Positions 16,415 through 25,158 of a DNA stretch of 64,000 nt are shown piece after piece (the stretch's first letter is position 1; each line of letters starts with the position of its first letter). The translations under genes and the position numbers were made by a program. The notes beneath the pieces were generated by a model, which worked only from the letters and a program-made list of their open reading frames with translations, did not search any database and was not told the origin of the DNA. Source of the DNA: Oscillatoriales cyanobacterium RM2_1_1 (GTDB taxonomy: Bacteria; Cyanobacteriota; Cyanobacteriia; Cyanobacteriales; Microcoleaceae); NCBI GenBank assembly GCA_012033335.1, contig JAAURB010000004.1:1-64000 (forward strand), written 5' to 3'.

Positions 16415-18550
16415 TCACTCTTGATTTTTAATGTCCATATCACGCTTTCGCTGCAAGGACTTCAACACCTTCACCTGATAAGGATCAGCATCTTTTCGCC
16501 ACACCACCCGATGCCCCCGCAACTCCGCACAATGTTCTGCCAAGCAACCCTGCCAGCCCCGCAAATCCTGAATTCGCTCTAAATCCTCCAACAATCCCCA
16601 CTTCCGTTCCTGCTGGCTCAACTTAGCAAACTTTTCATAGCCGGGATAGTCCGCCGCCACTACCTGTTCCTTCTGATGCAGCAATGGCGGATTCTCTTCG
16701 GGATCATAATCCTGATAATGTACTCTGACGGTTTGCAAGTCCACCTGCATCGAAGTTCGTAACTTGGGATGGGGTTCTGCATCGAACGTTGGATAGAATA
16801 GGTAGGAAATTCGTGGCGACTTCAAATGAAACTTCACCACCGTTGCCTCCTCCGGTCGCCCAATCGTGCGGGAGGCACAGCCTTCGTACAGCCGCAACAA
16901 CGGATCAAGCCGCTCCAACACTGACACATGCACCCAGAGGGAATTCCCGTGCTGCTGGCCTAGTTCACTCTCCCGACAGCGTTCTGCCACAATGTCCAGA
17001 TTTCCTAGACTCATCAACATCAAATCCGCTGCTGTACATGCCTGCTGGTAACTACCAAACAGGGCTTTGATGTCGTTCTGAGTGGCGATCGCTAAATCCT
17101 TGAACTTAGGTCGCCGCCCAAACTGACTCAAGGCTAGATAGACCAACAAATCCTGTCGTCGCTTCTCAGTAATGGCATCCCATTCTTCTACATCCGTAGC
17201 CTGGAGAACGATCCGAAACGCCCGTTTCAAACTGCCAAACCGTTTCTGCACACCTGCAAAATTGCCCGACTCAATCTCAGCCACCGTTGGCAAGCGTCCC
17301 CGTTCGGTGAAGAAGTCCATCAACGGTTGCAGCAGTTCCTTGTATTCCTCAAACCGTTTGACCCCGGCTCGAATTCGGGGAGCCGTTGCTCGTGAACGAA
17401 ACCGGGAGGCTCGAAAACTCTCTGCCCGTGCCTCATCCCGAAACACGAAGTAAATCCCCAGGGCAACAGCCACCGCATCTACCCCCAACACCTGGTCAAT
17501 GTAGGCTTTCAGTTCTTCCTGTTCGTAATATTTCTGAAAGGTATTCCGCCGGGTAATCACCCCATCTCCATAGGCAATCGAACCGAACATCTGGCCTTCA
17601 ACCATTACCTGCGCCGCCACAATCAGCACGTTTTGCGTCAACTCCCAAGCCTTCAGTAACGCTTCCCGCCGCTCCGCCGTATTCTCAATTACATTAATCA
17701 CATAACCCAGATTCACCACATCTGCTGGAATGCAGTCCACCTCGGGTCGAAAGTAGGGGTCATAGCCCGAACTAAGATAGCCCTGCTGGTCGATGAATTC
17801 AATATCCACCCCATGTCCACAGCCGTAGTCGAAGAAGGTGGTTCCATCGTTAAATAGCCCCGCTTCCATCGCCAACCGCACAGGCTTAGAAACATTCACA
17901 CGGGCGATCGCCGCTCGATGCCGTTCAATTTTGGGAGTTCCTATTTTGGGAGGGGGCAGGGTTGCTGGTTTAACCGGAGGTTGAGTGACTTTTGAAACAT
18001 TGGAAAGTTTCGGCGTGGGCAAAGGGCAGGCGAGATAATGCCCATGAATCTCAATATTCTTTTCCCGCAACCGTTGCTGCCATCCTTTCAACGTGCCAAT
18101 GGTGGAGGAATCCTCCAACAGTCCCAACGCCTCTTCCTGTTGAGTCAGTTCTGAAAAGCGTTGATAGAGGGGATAATCCAGCGTGACAAAGGTTTCCTTG
18201 CGATGCAGAATCGGTGGATTTGTACGGCGGCTAAAATCCTGATCCTTCGCTTGCAGCGTGTTTAAGTTGACCTGAATACTCTGGTGAAGCACTGGGTGAG
18301 GATTTGTATCAAAATCGGGATAAATTAAATACGAAACCTTGGCCTGGTTGAGGCTGAACTTCATCAAAGTTGGTTCAATTTCTGACCCCAAAACCAGCCG
18401 TGCCTGCTGTTCATAGGTTTGCAATTGAGGGTCAAGGGCAGACAAAGTAGAAATATGAACGTAGAACGCATCCGGCAGCAGCTTACCAATCTGGCTCTGG
18501 CGACAGAGTTTGGCAACTGAAAATTGAGTGGGGATTGCCAGATTGACCAT
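16415..18550 (-). CDS. Dnd-associated putative methyltransferase with duplicated flanking domain
   Basis: From the ATG at 18550 the protein has 711 residues. The centre is a Rossmann methyltransferase-like fold with a SAM motif I, FFDYGCGHGVDIEF (DYGCGHG at 241-247), followed by NLGYVINVIE. The N-terminal (about 12-172) and C-terminal (about 521-680) parts are homologous: both have VxxLCR/ERCR...VHxSxLxxLDP, KxSYLxYPxFDxxPHP, PxLHxKExxVxxDYP and GLLED...LxGWQ. No target-recognition domain is obvious. This matches the DNA phosphorothioation-associated methyltransferase family, whose substrate is unknown. The upstream frame extends to 18685 but runs into the divergent desulfurase gene's upstream, so the inner ATG is preferred. 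Confidence 0.88.
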   Translation of the reverse strand: MVNLAIPTQFSVAKLCRQSQIGKLLPDAFYVHISTLSALDPQLQTYEQQARLVLGSEIEPTLMKFSLNQAKVSYLIYPDFDTNPHPVLHQSIQVNLNTLQAKDQDFSRRTNPPILHRKETFVTLDYPLYQRFSELTQQEEALGLLEDSSTIGTLKGWQQRLREKNIEIHGHYLACPLPTPKLSNVSKVTQPPVKPATLPPPKIGTPKIERHRAAIARVNVSKPVRLAMEAGLFNDGTTFFDYGCGHGVDIEFIDQQGYLSSGYDPYFRPEVDCIPADVVNLGYVINVIENTAERREALLKAWELTQNVLIVAAQVMVEGQMFGSIAYGDGVITRRNTFQKYYEQEELKAYIDQVLGVDAVAVALGIYFVFRDEARAESFRASRFRSRATAPRIRAGVKRFEEYKELLQPLMDFFTERGRLPTVAEIESGNFAGVQKRFGSLKRAFRIVLQATDVEEWDAITEKRRQDLLVYLALSQFGRRPKFKDLAIATQNDIKALFGSYQQACTAADLMLMSLGNLDIVAERCRESELGQQHGNSLWVHVSVLERLDPLLRLYEGCASRTIGRPEEATVVKFHLKSPRISYLFYPTFDAEPHPKLRTSMQVDLQTVRVHYQDYDPEENPPLLHQKEQVVAADYPGYEKFAKLSQQERKWGLLEDLERIQDLRGWQGCLAEHCAELRGHRVVWRKDADPYQVKVLKSLQRKRDMDIKNQE
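16511..16990 (-). repeat. Protein-level duplication, C-terminal copy
   Basis: This is the second copy of the ~160-residue domain. Shared anchors are VHVSVLERLDP, SYLFYPTFDAEPHP, PPLLHQKE and GLLEDLERIQDLRGWQ. Confidence 0.7.
18035..18517 (-). repeat. Protein-level duplication, N-terminal copy
   Basis: This part of the methyltransferase-like gene encodes the first copy of a ~160-residue domain that recurs at 16511-16990. Nucleotide identity appears low, so the duplication is old. Confidence 0.7.
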
Positions 18551-18694
18551 CAAACTTCTAGGGAGAAGACCTTCACAAAACCTGCTGGGTTGACCTGCTT
18601 TCCCCTCCTTTTGGGAAGTTGGCGATTGTTTCAATCTGAAACCAACTTGGAATTCAACTTGGGAGATAATGGGAGAGTAGCACACCTAACCTCC

Positions 18695-19750
18695 GTGAGT
18701 GATTTCCAGCCCAGGCGACCCATTTACCTAGACTATCATTCAACTACGCCCGTTGATCCAAGGGTAGCTGATTGTGTTTACCGCTTCATAACCGAGGATT
18801 TTGATAACGCCAGCAGCATCGATCATGAATGGGGCGATCGCGCCGAACAAGCCGTCAAACAAGCGGCAAAGCAGGTTGCTAATTTAGTTGGGGCATCTCC
18901 CAGAGAGATTATCTGGACATCGGGCGCAACGGAGAGCATCAATTTAGCCATCCAGGGCAGCTTCACCTTCCCTCCTCACCAACCCCAATGCATTGCCCTC
19001 TCACCGTTGGAACACAAAGCCGTTCTAGATACTTGTCAAGCACTGGCAAAACGCGGCTGGGTAGAGTTGGTTTATCTTCCGGTTGATTCCCAAGGCAGAC
19101 TTGACCTGGAATACCTAGAAAAAGTCTGTTGCAATGGCATTGCGCTCCTCTGCGTGATGGCAGCCAATAATGAGTTAGACCAATGTGGCGGCCATGCAGG
19201 GCAAGGGGAAGACTATCACTATCATTACGCACCGATTTGCTTGATGGATGACCATAATCCTGAGCTACCGATTGCCTTTGGCCTTGATGGCTCCCCCATC
19301 TATTATGGTGAAGGGGGAGATGAGTATTATGGACGGGGTAGATACAGCGGCCTGAGTTACTTACCGGATAAAGCACTTGATGAATGTAACGCGCTACAGT
19401 TGCCAGACGGTGGATTTGTGCATTTCACAACCAAAACACCGCCTTATGTTGTGGGTTGCCATCACGGTTTTTTTGACTCTAAGCTGCAAATAGAACCTCG
19501 CCCCTTCGATGCACTGGCGCAGCGCACAGCAAGCCCACTTGGGGGTAGTTATGGTGAACCTGTATCAACTCTGATCACGGATTTTGAGGAAATTGAAGAT
19601 GGAGAGTATCGTTTAACTTTTAATTCTTTAACAACGTCTGGAGTGACGAGTTCAATTCTGTATCGCCAGACTTCAGAAGATTGTTGGGTGTTTGAGTACC
19701 AACCAGTTGCTGGTGAAAGAGGTCAGACCACAAAAGCCTGTCGTCATTAG
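18695..19750 (+). CDS. Chimeric gene: DndA-type cysteine desulfurase N-terminus fused to YHYH-domain C-terminus
   Basis: The first ~160 residues from the GTG at 18695 are an IscS/DndA-type desulfurase: PIYLDYHSTTPVDPRV, DNASSIDHEWGDRAE, IIWTSGATESINLAI, LEHKAVLDTC, LLCVMAANNE. At about 19165-19180 this stops and the frame continues as a YHYH-domain protein: CGGHAGQGEDYHYHYAPICL, then IAFGLDGSPIYY and VHFTTKTPPYVVGC. The desulfurase part lacks the PLP lysine and the catalytic cysteine regions. The YHYH part lacks its own start and signal peptide. The join is in frame over 351 codons, so a protein could be made, but neither half looks functional. It starts divergently from the methyltransferase gene, the position of dndA in some clusters. 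No second dndA is seen. Confidence 0.8.
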   Translation: MSDFQPRRPIYLDYHSTTPVDPRVADCVYRFITEDFDNASSIDHEWGDRAEQAVKQAAKQVANLVGASPREIIWTSGATESINLAIQGSFTFPPHQPQCIALSPLEHKAVLDTCQALAKRGWVELVYLPVDSQGRLDLEYLEKVCCNGIALLCVMAANNELDQCGGHAGQGEDYHYHYAPICLMDDHNPELPIAFGLDGSPIYYGEGGDEYYGRGRYSGLSYLPDKALDECNALQLPDGGFVHFTTKTPPYVVGCHHGFFDSKLQIEPRPFDALAQRTASPLGGSYGEPVSTLITDFEEIEDGEYRLTFNSLTTSGVTSSILYRQTSEDCWVFEYQPVAGERGQTTKACRH

Positions 19751-19773
19751 CTATAGTATACTAGCGTGAACAG

Positions 19774-19796
19774 ACCACCGCCTCGAAGGCGGTGGT
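19774..19796. terminator. Strong hairpin after the chimeric gene; possible mobile-element end
   Basis: ACCACCGCC and GGCGGTGGT form a perfect 9-bp stem with a TCGAA loop, 24 bases after the stop of the chimeric gene, followed by only two T. It may serve as a terminator. Such hairpins also mark ends of IS200/IS605-type elements; no transposase is nearby, so that is only a possibility. Confidence 0.55.
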
Positions 19797-19870
19797 TTCA
19801 GGTGACCACTGAAAGTGGGTCGCGAGGCTACAGCCTATCTGGTTGAAACTAAGTTCCTTATACAGTTCAA

Positions 19871-20032
19871 GTTGAGTGTTTGACCACAGAGAACTTAGTA
19901 CAGGTGCATGAGATTTTGGAGCAATACGCTAATAGCCAGCTTGATTTTATAGATGCAGCGATCGTTGCGATCACTGAAAGGCTAAATATCACTCGCGTTT
20001 GCACGCTTTTGATAAATGTTCCACAGATATAG
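19871..20032 (+). pseudogene. Remnant of a VapC-type PIN-domain toxin
   Basis: The frame from 19871 to the TAG at 20030-20032 gives 53 residues: LTTENLVQVHEILEQYANSQ, LDFIDAAIVAITERL, NITRVCTLL. The DFIDAAIVAIAERLxITRxxTL pattern is the C-terminal half of VapC-like PIN ribonucleases, holding the last acidic residues. The N-terminal half is absent and there is no start with a ribosome site. After TRVCTL the usual LDxRDF is lost; a one-base shift gives TFDKCS, so a frameshift probably occurred. No VapB antitoxin is visible. It marks the right flank of the island. Confidence 0.55.
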
Positions 20033-20044
20033 CTGAAGCCCGCT

Positions 20045-21610
20045 TCACTGGATTGCTTCAATTTGCCGAACTACCGTTAATGCCGAGTAGGAAACCCCCG
20101 CTGTGCCTTCTCCCGGATGGGTACAGTCGCCCACCAACCAGAGATTGTCTACAGGAGTCCGATTCGCGAACCCAAAAGGCCCAAACGTAGGAACCCGCTG
20201 CCCAATACCCCCTACAACTCCTTGATCTCGAGCGGTAAACCGGGCAAAGGTTCGAGGGGTGGCAGCTTCGCAGTGTCGCAACGTTGTAGAATCAACCTGA
20301 AAGTAAGAGTTCAATCGGTTGAGGGCGGTTTCGGTGTATTGCTGCTTGAGGGCTTCATAGTCGGGGCAGTGCCACCACGGAGCGGGGTCAGTGAAGCTAG
20401 AAGCCGTAATCGTGGCCTGACCTGCGGGGGCGCGGCCATCCCCCGGGTGGCTGACGGAGACAAACAGGGAATTGTTCTCCCCGATAGGCCCACTATAGTC
20501 ATAGAAAAATTGCAAGTGGGGGGGACAATCTTCCGGGATTGCCCCCTGGTCAACCCCTAGATAAATCACAAAGGCTCCCGATGGGGTGGGTAATTGATCA
20601 ATTCGCCGTTGATAGAGTTTTTGAGGAAGATTCCAGGGGGCAGCCTGACTAGCAGTGGAAGAAGGTTTTTCTGTCTGGGGCCAGTTGAGTAGTTGGGTCA
20701 GGTTTTGCACCGTGACATTCGCCACTAGATAATCAGCCGCTTCTCGCCAAACCTGGCCTGTTTTTTGATCCCGTACCTGAACCGCCACAGCTTTTCCTTG
20801 ATGGGTTTCAATGCTTTCCACTCGATGCCGCATTAACAATTTGCCCCCATCCCGTTCCAGGGCGGCCACCAGGCGATCGCTCAATACCTGCATACTCCCC
20901 TCTAGATGATACAAACCCTGGGGAACCTGGGAAACCCCCAAAGCCGTTGCGGCGTAGAGCAAAGCAGTGGCCTCTGTGTCCACCTGGGAATAGAGTTTGA
21001 GCTGGAGATCGAGAAAGGTTTTCAGACGGAGATTGTGGTTCAGACAATACAATTTTAGGGCATCAGCAACGGTCATCAAGGTAAAGGGCAGGGTGATCAA
21101 AGTATCCGGGCGGATCGCTTGAATCAATTGCCCCAGATCCCAAAGATTGCGGGGCGGCAATACAGGATCGCGGGACTGAAACCGCCAACTGGCTTGAAAC
21201 AGAGTAGAGAGTAATTGCCAGAAGGGTTCACTACCCGGAAATTGTCGTTGGCGTTCGGCTTGCCAGCGGGCGGGATCCCGCCAGACATTAATGGGTTCGG
21301 TTTCTCCAGGTAAAAATACGGCACAGGCAGGATCACAGGGAGTTGCAGCGGGGAGATCAATCTCCAGTTCTGAAAAAATCCGCTGATGAATTCCCCCCGG
21401 TTCAAGCCCAGCCACCTGGGTGGCTCCGACATCAAAGGTGAATTCCCGGCGTTTGAAGGTGGATGCACATCCCCCTGGAACAATGGCCTGATCAAAACTT
21501 AAGACGGAGTAACCACGATGGGCTAACAGCGCCCCAACCGTCAGGCCGCCAATCCCAGCCCCAATGACGATAACCTTGGGTCTATCTATCCTCTGAAGCC
21601 CCTGTTCCAT
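20045..21610 (-). CDS. crtD: C-3',4' desaturase CrtD (carotenoid synthesis)
   Basis: The 521-residue protein is a phytoene desaturase-like FAD enzyme. It begins with the dinucleotide-binding VIVIGAGIGGLTVGALLAHRG and FDQAIVPGGCASTFKRREFTFDVGATQVAGLEPGG, and ends with NLWLVGDCTHPGEGTAGVSYSAL. These match cyanobacterial CrtD, which introduces the 3',4' double bond for myxoxanthophyll-type glycosylated carotenoids. Length is normal (about 500). It stands alone on this strand and is the first clearly chromosomal gene right of the Dnd island. Two related enzymes (CrtO, CrtH) are less likely given the GATQVAGLEPGG segment. Confidence 0.88.
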   Translation of the reverse strand: MEQGLQRIDRPKVIVIGAGIGGLTVGALLAHRGYSVLSFDQAIVPGGCASTFKRREFTFDVGATQVAGLEPGGIHQRIFSELEIDLPAATPCDPACAVFLPGETEPINVWRDPARWQAERQRQFPGSEPFWQLLSTLFQASWRFQSRDPVLPPRNLWDLGQLIQAIRPDTLITLPFTLMTVADALKLYCLNHNLRLKTFLDLQLKLYSQVDTEATALLYAATALGVSQVPQGLYHLEGSMQVLSDRLVAALERDGGKLLMRHRVESIETHQGKAVAVQVRDQKTGQVWREAADYLVANVTVQNLTQLLNWPQTEKPSSTASQAAPWNLPQKLYQRRIDQLPTPSGAFVIYLGVDQGAIPEDCPPHLQFFYDYSGPIGENNSLFVSVSHPGDGRAPAGQATITASSFTDPAPWWHCPDYEALKQQYTETALNRLNSYFQVDSTTLRHCEAATPRTFARFTARDQGVVGGIGQRVPTFGPFGFANRTPVDNLWLVGDCTHPGEGTAGVSYSALTVVRQIEAIQ

Positions 21611-21915
21611 TACGATTACTTAACGCTTCTTCATACTTCTTAATATTTTAATCATACTGATAAAGATGTGATTTTGCCACCTGAGCTTGAACAGAATGCA
21701 AGAGTCATGCTGCAATCCAGTTCAAATCGCGAATGTAGAGGATACTCTGCCCAGGGGTTCGAAGCCTGATCCATAGGATTTTAAAGACCACATTTGAAAT
21801 TTTGGTCTTAAGGCTGAAAATCCAGACCTCAAATTCTACAGATTTCCCAGACAAAATCATCAAGTCTGAGCCCATGTGCATCGGTTAAGCTTGTCGGTTA
21901 ATCTTGTACGTAAAT
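21611..21915. other. Intergenic region without recognised features
   Basis: This 305-base spacer upstream of crtD has no convincing ORF. A GGTTCGAAG at about 21757-21765 resembles a tRNA T-arm but has no matching acceptor or anticodon arms. Confidence 0.5.
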
Positions 21916-22134
21916 TTACTGACGCTTCAAGCTAGAAGTAAAAATAGTAACTCCTGTTTCGAGATCAACAGTCTCCGCTCGGTGAATTATAACTGAGGCG
22001 GTTTTTGCCGGTTCTAGATTGAATTGATTGGCGCTTTGGCTTTTTGGTTGAGGAATCCAGGCAATCAATCCCAATCCTAAGCTCAATACCAGGCCAGTAA
22101 AAACTCTATCGGCAGTCTGATTGAAGTGTGTCAT
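21916..22134 (-). CDS. Small membrane-anchored or secreted protein
   Basis: This 72-residue product has one hydrophobic stretch, VFTGLVLSLGLGLIAWI (about residues 11-27), then a polar tail of ~45 residues. It could be a membrane anchor or signal sequence. AGGGAGG sits about ten bases upstream of the ATG, a good Shine-Dalgarno. No family is recognised. It is divergent from cdsA. Confidence 0.6.
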   Translation of the reverse strand: MTHFNQTADRVFTGLVLSLGLGLIAWIPQPKSQSANQFNLEPAKTASVIIHRAETVDLETGVTIFTSSLKRQ

Positions 22135-22340
22135 TGTTTTAACCTCCCTGTAAAAGTTGCTACTCTTAACGTACCCAAATCTTCTATCTTTAACATACCC
22201 ACCCTGTCTAAATCCGGGATGAAATTAAAATTAGAAAATTCTTATTAACCCATCACCCCAACCGCAACCCCAAATAAATGAATCACCGCAAACAGCGCAA
22301 AGCGCTATAGTATTAGACATTTCAAGATTCTGACGATCTT

Positions 22341-23237
22341 ATGCCTTGGTCTCGTATTTTGAGTGCAATTGTAGCGATCGCCCTAGCGATGGGAATGTTG
22401 CTATTCGGCGGAATCTACTTCACCTTAGGATTTGGTGTAATCGTCTATCTGGGCTTGCTGGAATATTTCCAATTGGTGCGGGCCAAAGGGATCGAGCCCG
22501 CCGCTAAAACTACGATTGCTTTGAGTGAGGTTTTGTTAGTGACAGCGGCTCTGTTTCCCGCCCTAGTTGATCCCACTTTTGCCCTGGCGGGAACCATTAT
22601 TTGCTTCTATCTCCTGTTTCAACCCAAGTTTGCCACAATTGCGGATATTGCTGCTTCAATTCTGGGCCTATTCTATGGAGGCTATCTACCGAGTTATTGG
22701 ATTCGGTTGCGGGTCGGTCTGGATCAGCCCCTGGCTTTAGAACGTCAGGCTATAGCCACCCCAATCCCTCTAGAACAGGTGATTTCTGGCCCCTGGGTCA
22801 GTCACCTGTCCCAGGGCTTGACCACTACAGTGTTGGCCTTCTTCTGCATTTGGGCCTCGGATATTGGTGCTTACATTGTCGGTAAGTTTTTTGGACGCAC
22901 TCGCCTATCGGAAATTAGCCCCAAAAAGACCGTGGAGGGCTCGGTATTTGGAATTCTGGCCAGTATTACTGTTGCGATCGCCGGGGCCTGGTATTTGGGT
23001 TGGCCCGCCTTTCCCTGGACGGGCTTAGTTCTAGGGTCTTTGATTGGAACGGCTAGTTTGCTCGGGGATCTCACCGAGTCCATGATGAAACGAGATGCTG
23101 GGGTAAAAGATTCCGGACAGTTGATTCCTGGCCATGGCGGCATCCTGGATCGCACAGATAGCTATGTGTTTACAGCGCCCCTGGTGTATTATTTCGTTAC
23201 TCTGCTATTGCCATTGCTGAGTCAGGCTTTGAATTAG
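22341..23237 (+). CDS. cdsA: Phosphatidate cytidylyltransferase
   Basis: CdsA makes CDP-diacylglycerol from phosphatidate and CTP for membrane phospholipid (phosphatidylglycerol) synthesis. The 298-residue protein has about seven to eight hydrophobic segments. Its C-terminus carries the full family signature: LLGDLTESMMKRDAGVKD, SGQLIPGHGGILDRTDS. An ATG is used 20 bases after a small AGCGC/GCGCT inverted repeat. It is convergent with the DUF1822 gene. Confidence 0.95.
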   Translation: MPWSRILSAIVAIALAMGMLLFGGIYFTLGFGVIVYLGLLEYFQLVRAKGIEPAAKTTIALSEVLLVTAALFPALVDPTFALAGTIICFYLLFQPKFATIADIAASILGLFYGGYLPSYWIRLRVGLDQPLALERQAIATPIPLEQVISGPWVSHLSQGLTTTVLAFFCIWASDIGAYIVGKFFGRTRLSEISPKKTVEGSVFGILASITVAIAGAWYLGWPAFPWTGLVLGSLIGTASLLGDLTESMMKRDAGVKDSGQLIPGHGGILDRTDSYVFTAPLVYYFVTLLLPLLSQALN

Positions 23238-23259
23238 TTCCCCAGGGTTCAATCAAAAT

Positions 23260-24432
23260 TCAAGCCATAAAATTAGTCTGAATCTGCTCGGTCTGCCACT
23301 GCACCTGCACCTGAAAGCAAGTGCCAGCAGGAGGGGTAAAGCGTCTGCCGATGACCGAATCAATACCGCGACCCTGGGCATCTGCCTGGGCTGTCACCTG
23401 GAGGCGGGATTCTCCCGTTGCCGTCAGGACGCTCAAAGTCAAACCGGGGGGCAAAGGTTGCTCCGGCTGGATCGATTCTACCTGGAGCCAGACCCCTAGG
23501 CGGTTTTCTGGCTTGAGCAGGATTGTTACCACCAGCAGAACCTGAAGGTTCCCCAGGGGGAGGTGGATTCCTCGCCGAATTCCAGCATCAGGGTGAGTCG
23601 GATTGAGATGGCCTAAAGTAATGGCCGCTTTCCAGTGCAGCTCTTCCCCCTCATGGTGCTGAATTAACTGACTCAAGGTCTGAATCACCTGATGATTATT
23701 CTGACCTATTTGGCCTAAGACCTCTATGGCTTGAACCCTGACCTCCTCGGGCTGGTCGGGTTCGAGCAACCTGAGAACCGAGGCAACCGCTTCAGTCGAG
23801 GACGAATCCACTACCGGCATTGCTACCCCCCGAGCCGGACTCAACGACGGCGGGTTCATGAGATTCTCTAAGGCTGCCCAACCCTGATCAACCTGGTTCT
23901 GGAGCCATTGACGCAAATCAACCCCTGGGTCGATCTGGGGCTGATTGCTGAGAACGTGGGCAATCAACTCATCGGGCGATCGCAGATCCGCAAGGGCTAG
24001 CCATTCCCCAGAAACCACAGGGACGAACCCCAAAATAGCCGCAGTCTGAGTTTCCAGATCAATCTGCACCAGGACATAACCCAAACAATCTTCTTGGAAC
24101 GGGGAAGGGATAGGGCATCTCGAGGGCAGTTCTAGGGGGGAACCCAGCATAGCTCGACACTCCAGGGAACCCTGGTGGGGCAGGATAAGATCCGCTACAT
24201 CATGAAACAAGTACACCGCAGGATTCCAGCTATTCCCTGCCTCTAGGTGGCTGGGAATCCCCAGAATTTTAAAATAATTGTGAACTAGATGAACCGCCAG
24301 AGTATTGTGATAAATTTGCCTGGCTTTTGATGGATCAGGACAGTGAGCCGCAAATTGTTCTGCCAATGCCTGAACTTGTTTTGGAATCACCAGGGGAATT
24401 GCAACAGAATCAAATGAGGAATGCGGTAGCAT
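23260..24432 (-). CDS. DUF1822 family protein
   Basis: From the ATG at 24432 the protein has 390 residues. The N-terminal half (AEQFAAHCPDPSKARQIYHNTLAVHLVHNYFKILGIPS, then NPAVYLFHDVADLILPHQGSLECR and CLGYVLVQI) is typical of cyanobacterial DUF1822. The middle has HEAT-like helices (AIEVLGQIGQNNHQVIQTLSQLIQHHEG, WKAAITLGHLNP). A beta-rich tail follows. Function is unknown. It lies 23 bases after a sigma factor gene, and this pairing is frequent in cyanobacteria, which suggests a regulatory or surface-stress role. The frame is open upstream to 24513 but that overlaps the sigma gene end. Confidence 0.85.
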   Translation of the reverse strand: MLPHSSFDSVAIPLVIPKQVQALAEQFAAHCPDPSKARQIYHNTLAVHLVHNYFKILGIPSHLEAGNSWNPAVYLFHDVADLILPHQGSLECRAMLGSPLELPSRCPIPSPFQEDCLGYVLVQIDLETQTAAILGFVPVVSGEWLALADLRSPDELIAHVLSNQPQIDPGVDLRQWLQNQVDQGWAALENLMNPPSLSPARGVAMPVVDSSSTEAVASVLRLLEPDQPEEVRVQAIEVLGQIGQNNHQVIQTLSQLIQHHEGEELHWKAAITLGHLNPTHPDAGIRRGIHLPLGNLQVLLVVTILLKPENRLGVWLQVESIQPEQPLPPGLTLSVLTATGESRLQVTAQADAQGRGIDSVIGRRFTPPAGTCFQVQVQWQTEQIQTNFMA

Positions 24433-24455
24433 TTTAAGTTCCTTAGGTTGAGCAG

Positions 24456-25109
24456 TTAGGGAGGATGGAGGTAGCCTTGGGATTGGCCAAAATCTCGGAG
24501 CAGAGGCAGGCACTTGCGATTGTAGAACTTGGGTAAATCCTTTGCGGCGGCGGGATCGAGATCAAATTCCGCAGCAATATCTTTCCAGGGGGTTTCGTGG
24601 GGAAATCGTTTGAAAAACAACACCTGACAATTGATCTGCGAACATCTCCTAAAACAGGTACGACACAGACGGTGCTGCGGATCGGCTTGCACCCATTCTA
24701 GGGTTCTCTCCCAAATTTCCAGGGCCGGTTGGATCTGGGTCTCTGGAGAAACGAAATCCAAAGGGTCAAGCAGGCTATCATCAAAAATCTGAGGGGTGAT
24801 CTGACGATTTTGATCCCGATAGTGGCGATCGCGCCACACCCGCAACCGTTTCTTCAGATGATAGTCAAACCAAGTGATCACATGACTCCGTTGCGGATCG
24901 TAATCCTCCAAGTGTTGACAGCAATACTCCCACATTTCCTGCAGAGCATCGTTGTAGTAGTCTACCGACTCTCTCCAAAGCTTTCCAGATCCCGTTACCA
25001 GCCGAATAATTTGATTCAGCTTTTGACGGCGTTCAGCACTCTCAGGGGGAAGTGCCTGGGCCTCAGCAATAATTTGTTGGAGTCGAAGGTAAATGGTATC
25101 CCTACCCAT
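24456..25109 (-). CDS. Sigma-70-like (ECF-type) RNA polymerase sigma factor
   Basis: The product is 217 residues. Region 2-like sequence is seen in YYNDALQEMWEYCCQHLEDYDPQRSHVITWFDYHLKKRLRVWRDRHYR. Region 4 is weaker: FFKRFPHETPWKDIAAEFDLDPAAAKDLPKFYNRKCLPLLRDF reads as an HTH. Three Cys residues lie between (LCRTCFRRC). This is a divergent group found in cyanobacteria beside DUF1822 genes. It likely directs transcription of a specific regulon, possibly including its own operon. It shares an operon with the DUF1822 gene 23 bases downstream. Confidence 0.75.
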   Translation of the reverse strand: MGRDTIYLRLQQIIAEAQALPPESAERRQKLNQIIRLVTGSGKLWRESVDYYNDALQEMWEYCCQHLEDYDPQRSHVITWFDYHLKKRLRVWRDRHYRDQNRQITPQIFDDSLLDPLDFVSPETQIQPALEIWERTLEWVQADPQHRLCRTCFRRCSQINCQVLFFKRFPHETPWKDIAAEFDLDPAAAKDLPKFYNRKCLPLLRDFGQSQGYLHPP

Positions 25110-25158
25110 AAATGGTTATTATTTATACGACTGACCCGGAGTGTTTTCGCAGAAAAGC

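Noticed and set aside
18551-18694. Longer N-termini for both divergent genes at 18524 (+) and 18685 (-)
   Set aside because: These extensions would overlap each other on opposite strands and do not look family-like; inner starts give clean family N-termini.
21740-21790. T-arm-like GGTTCGAAG suggesting a tRNA
   Set aside because: No anticodon stem, D-arm or acceptor stem could be built around it.
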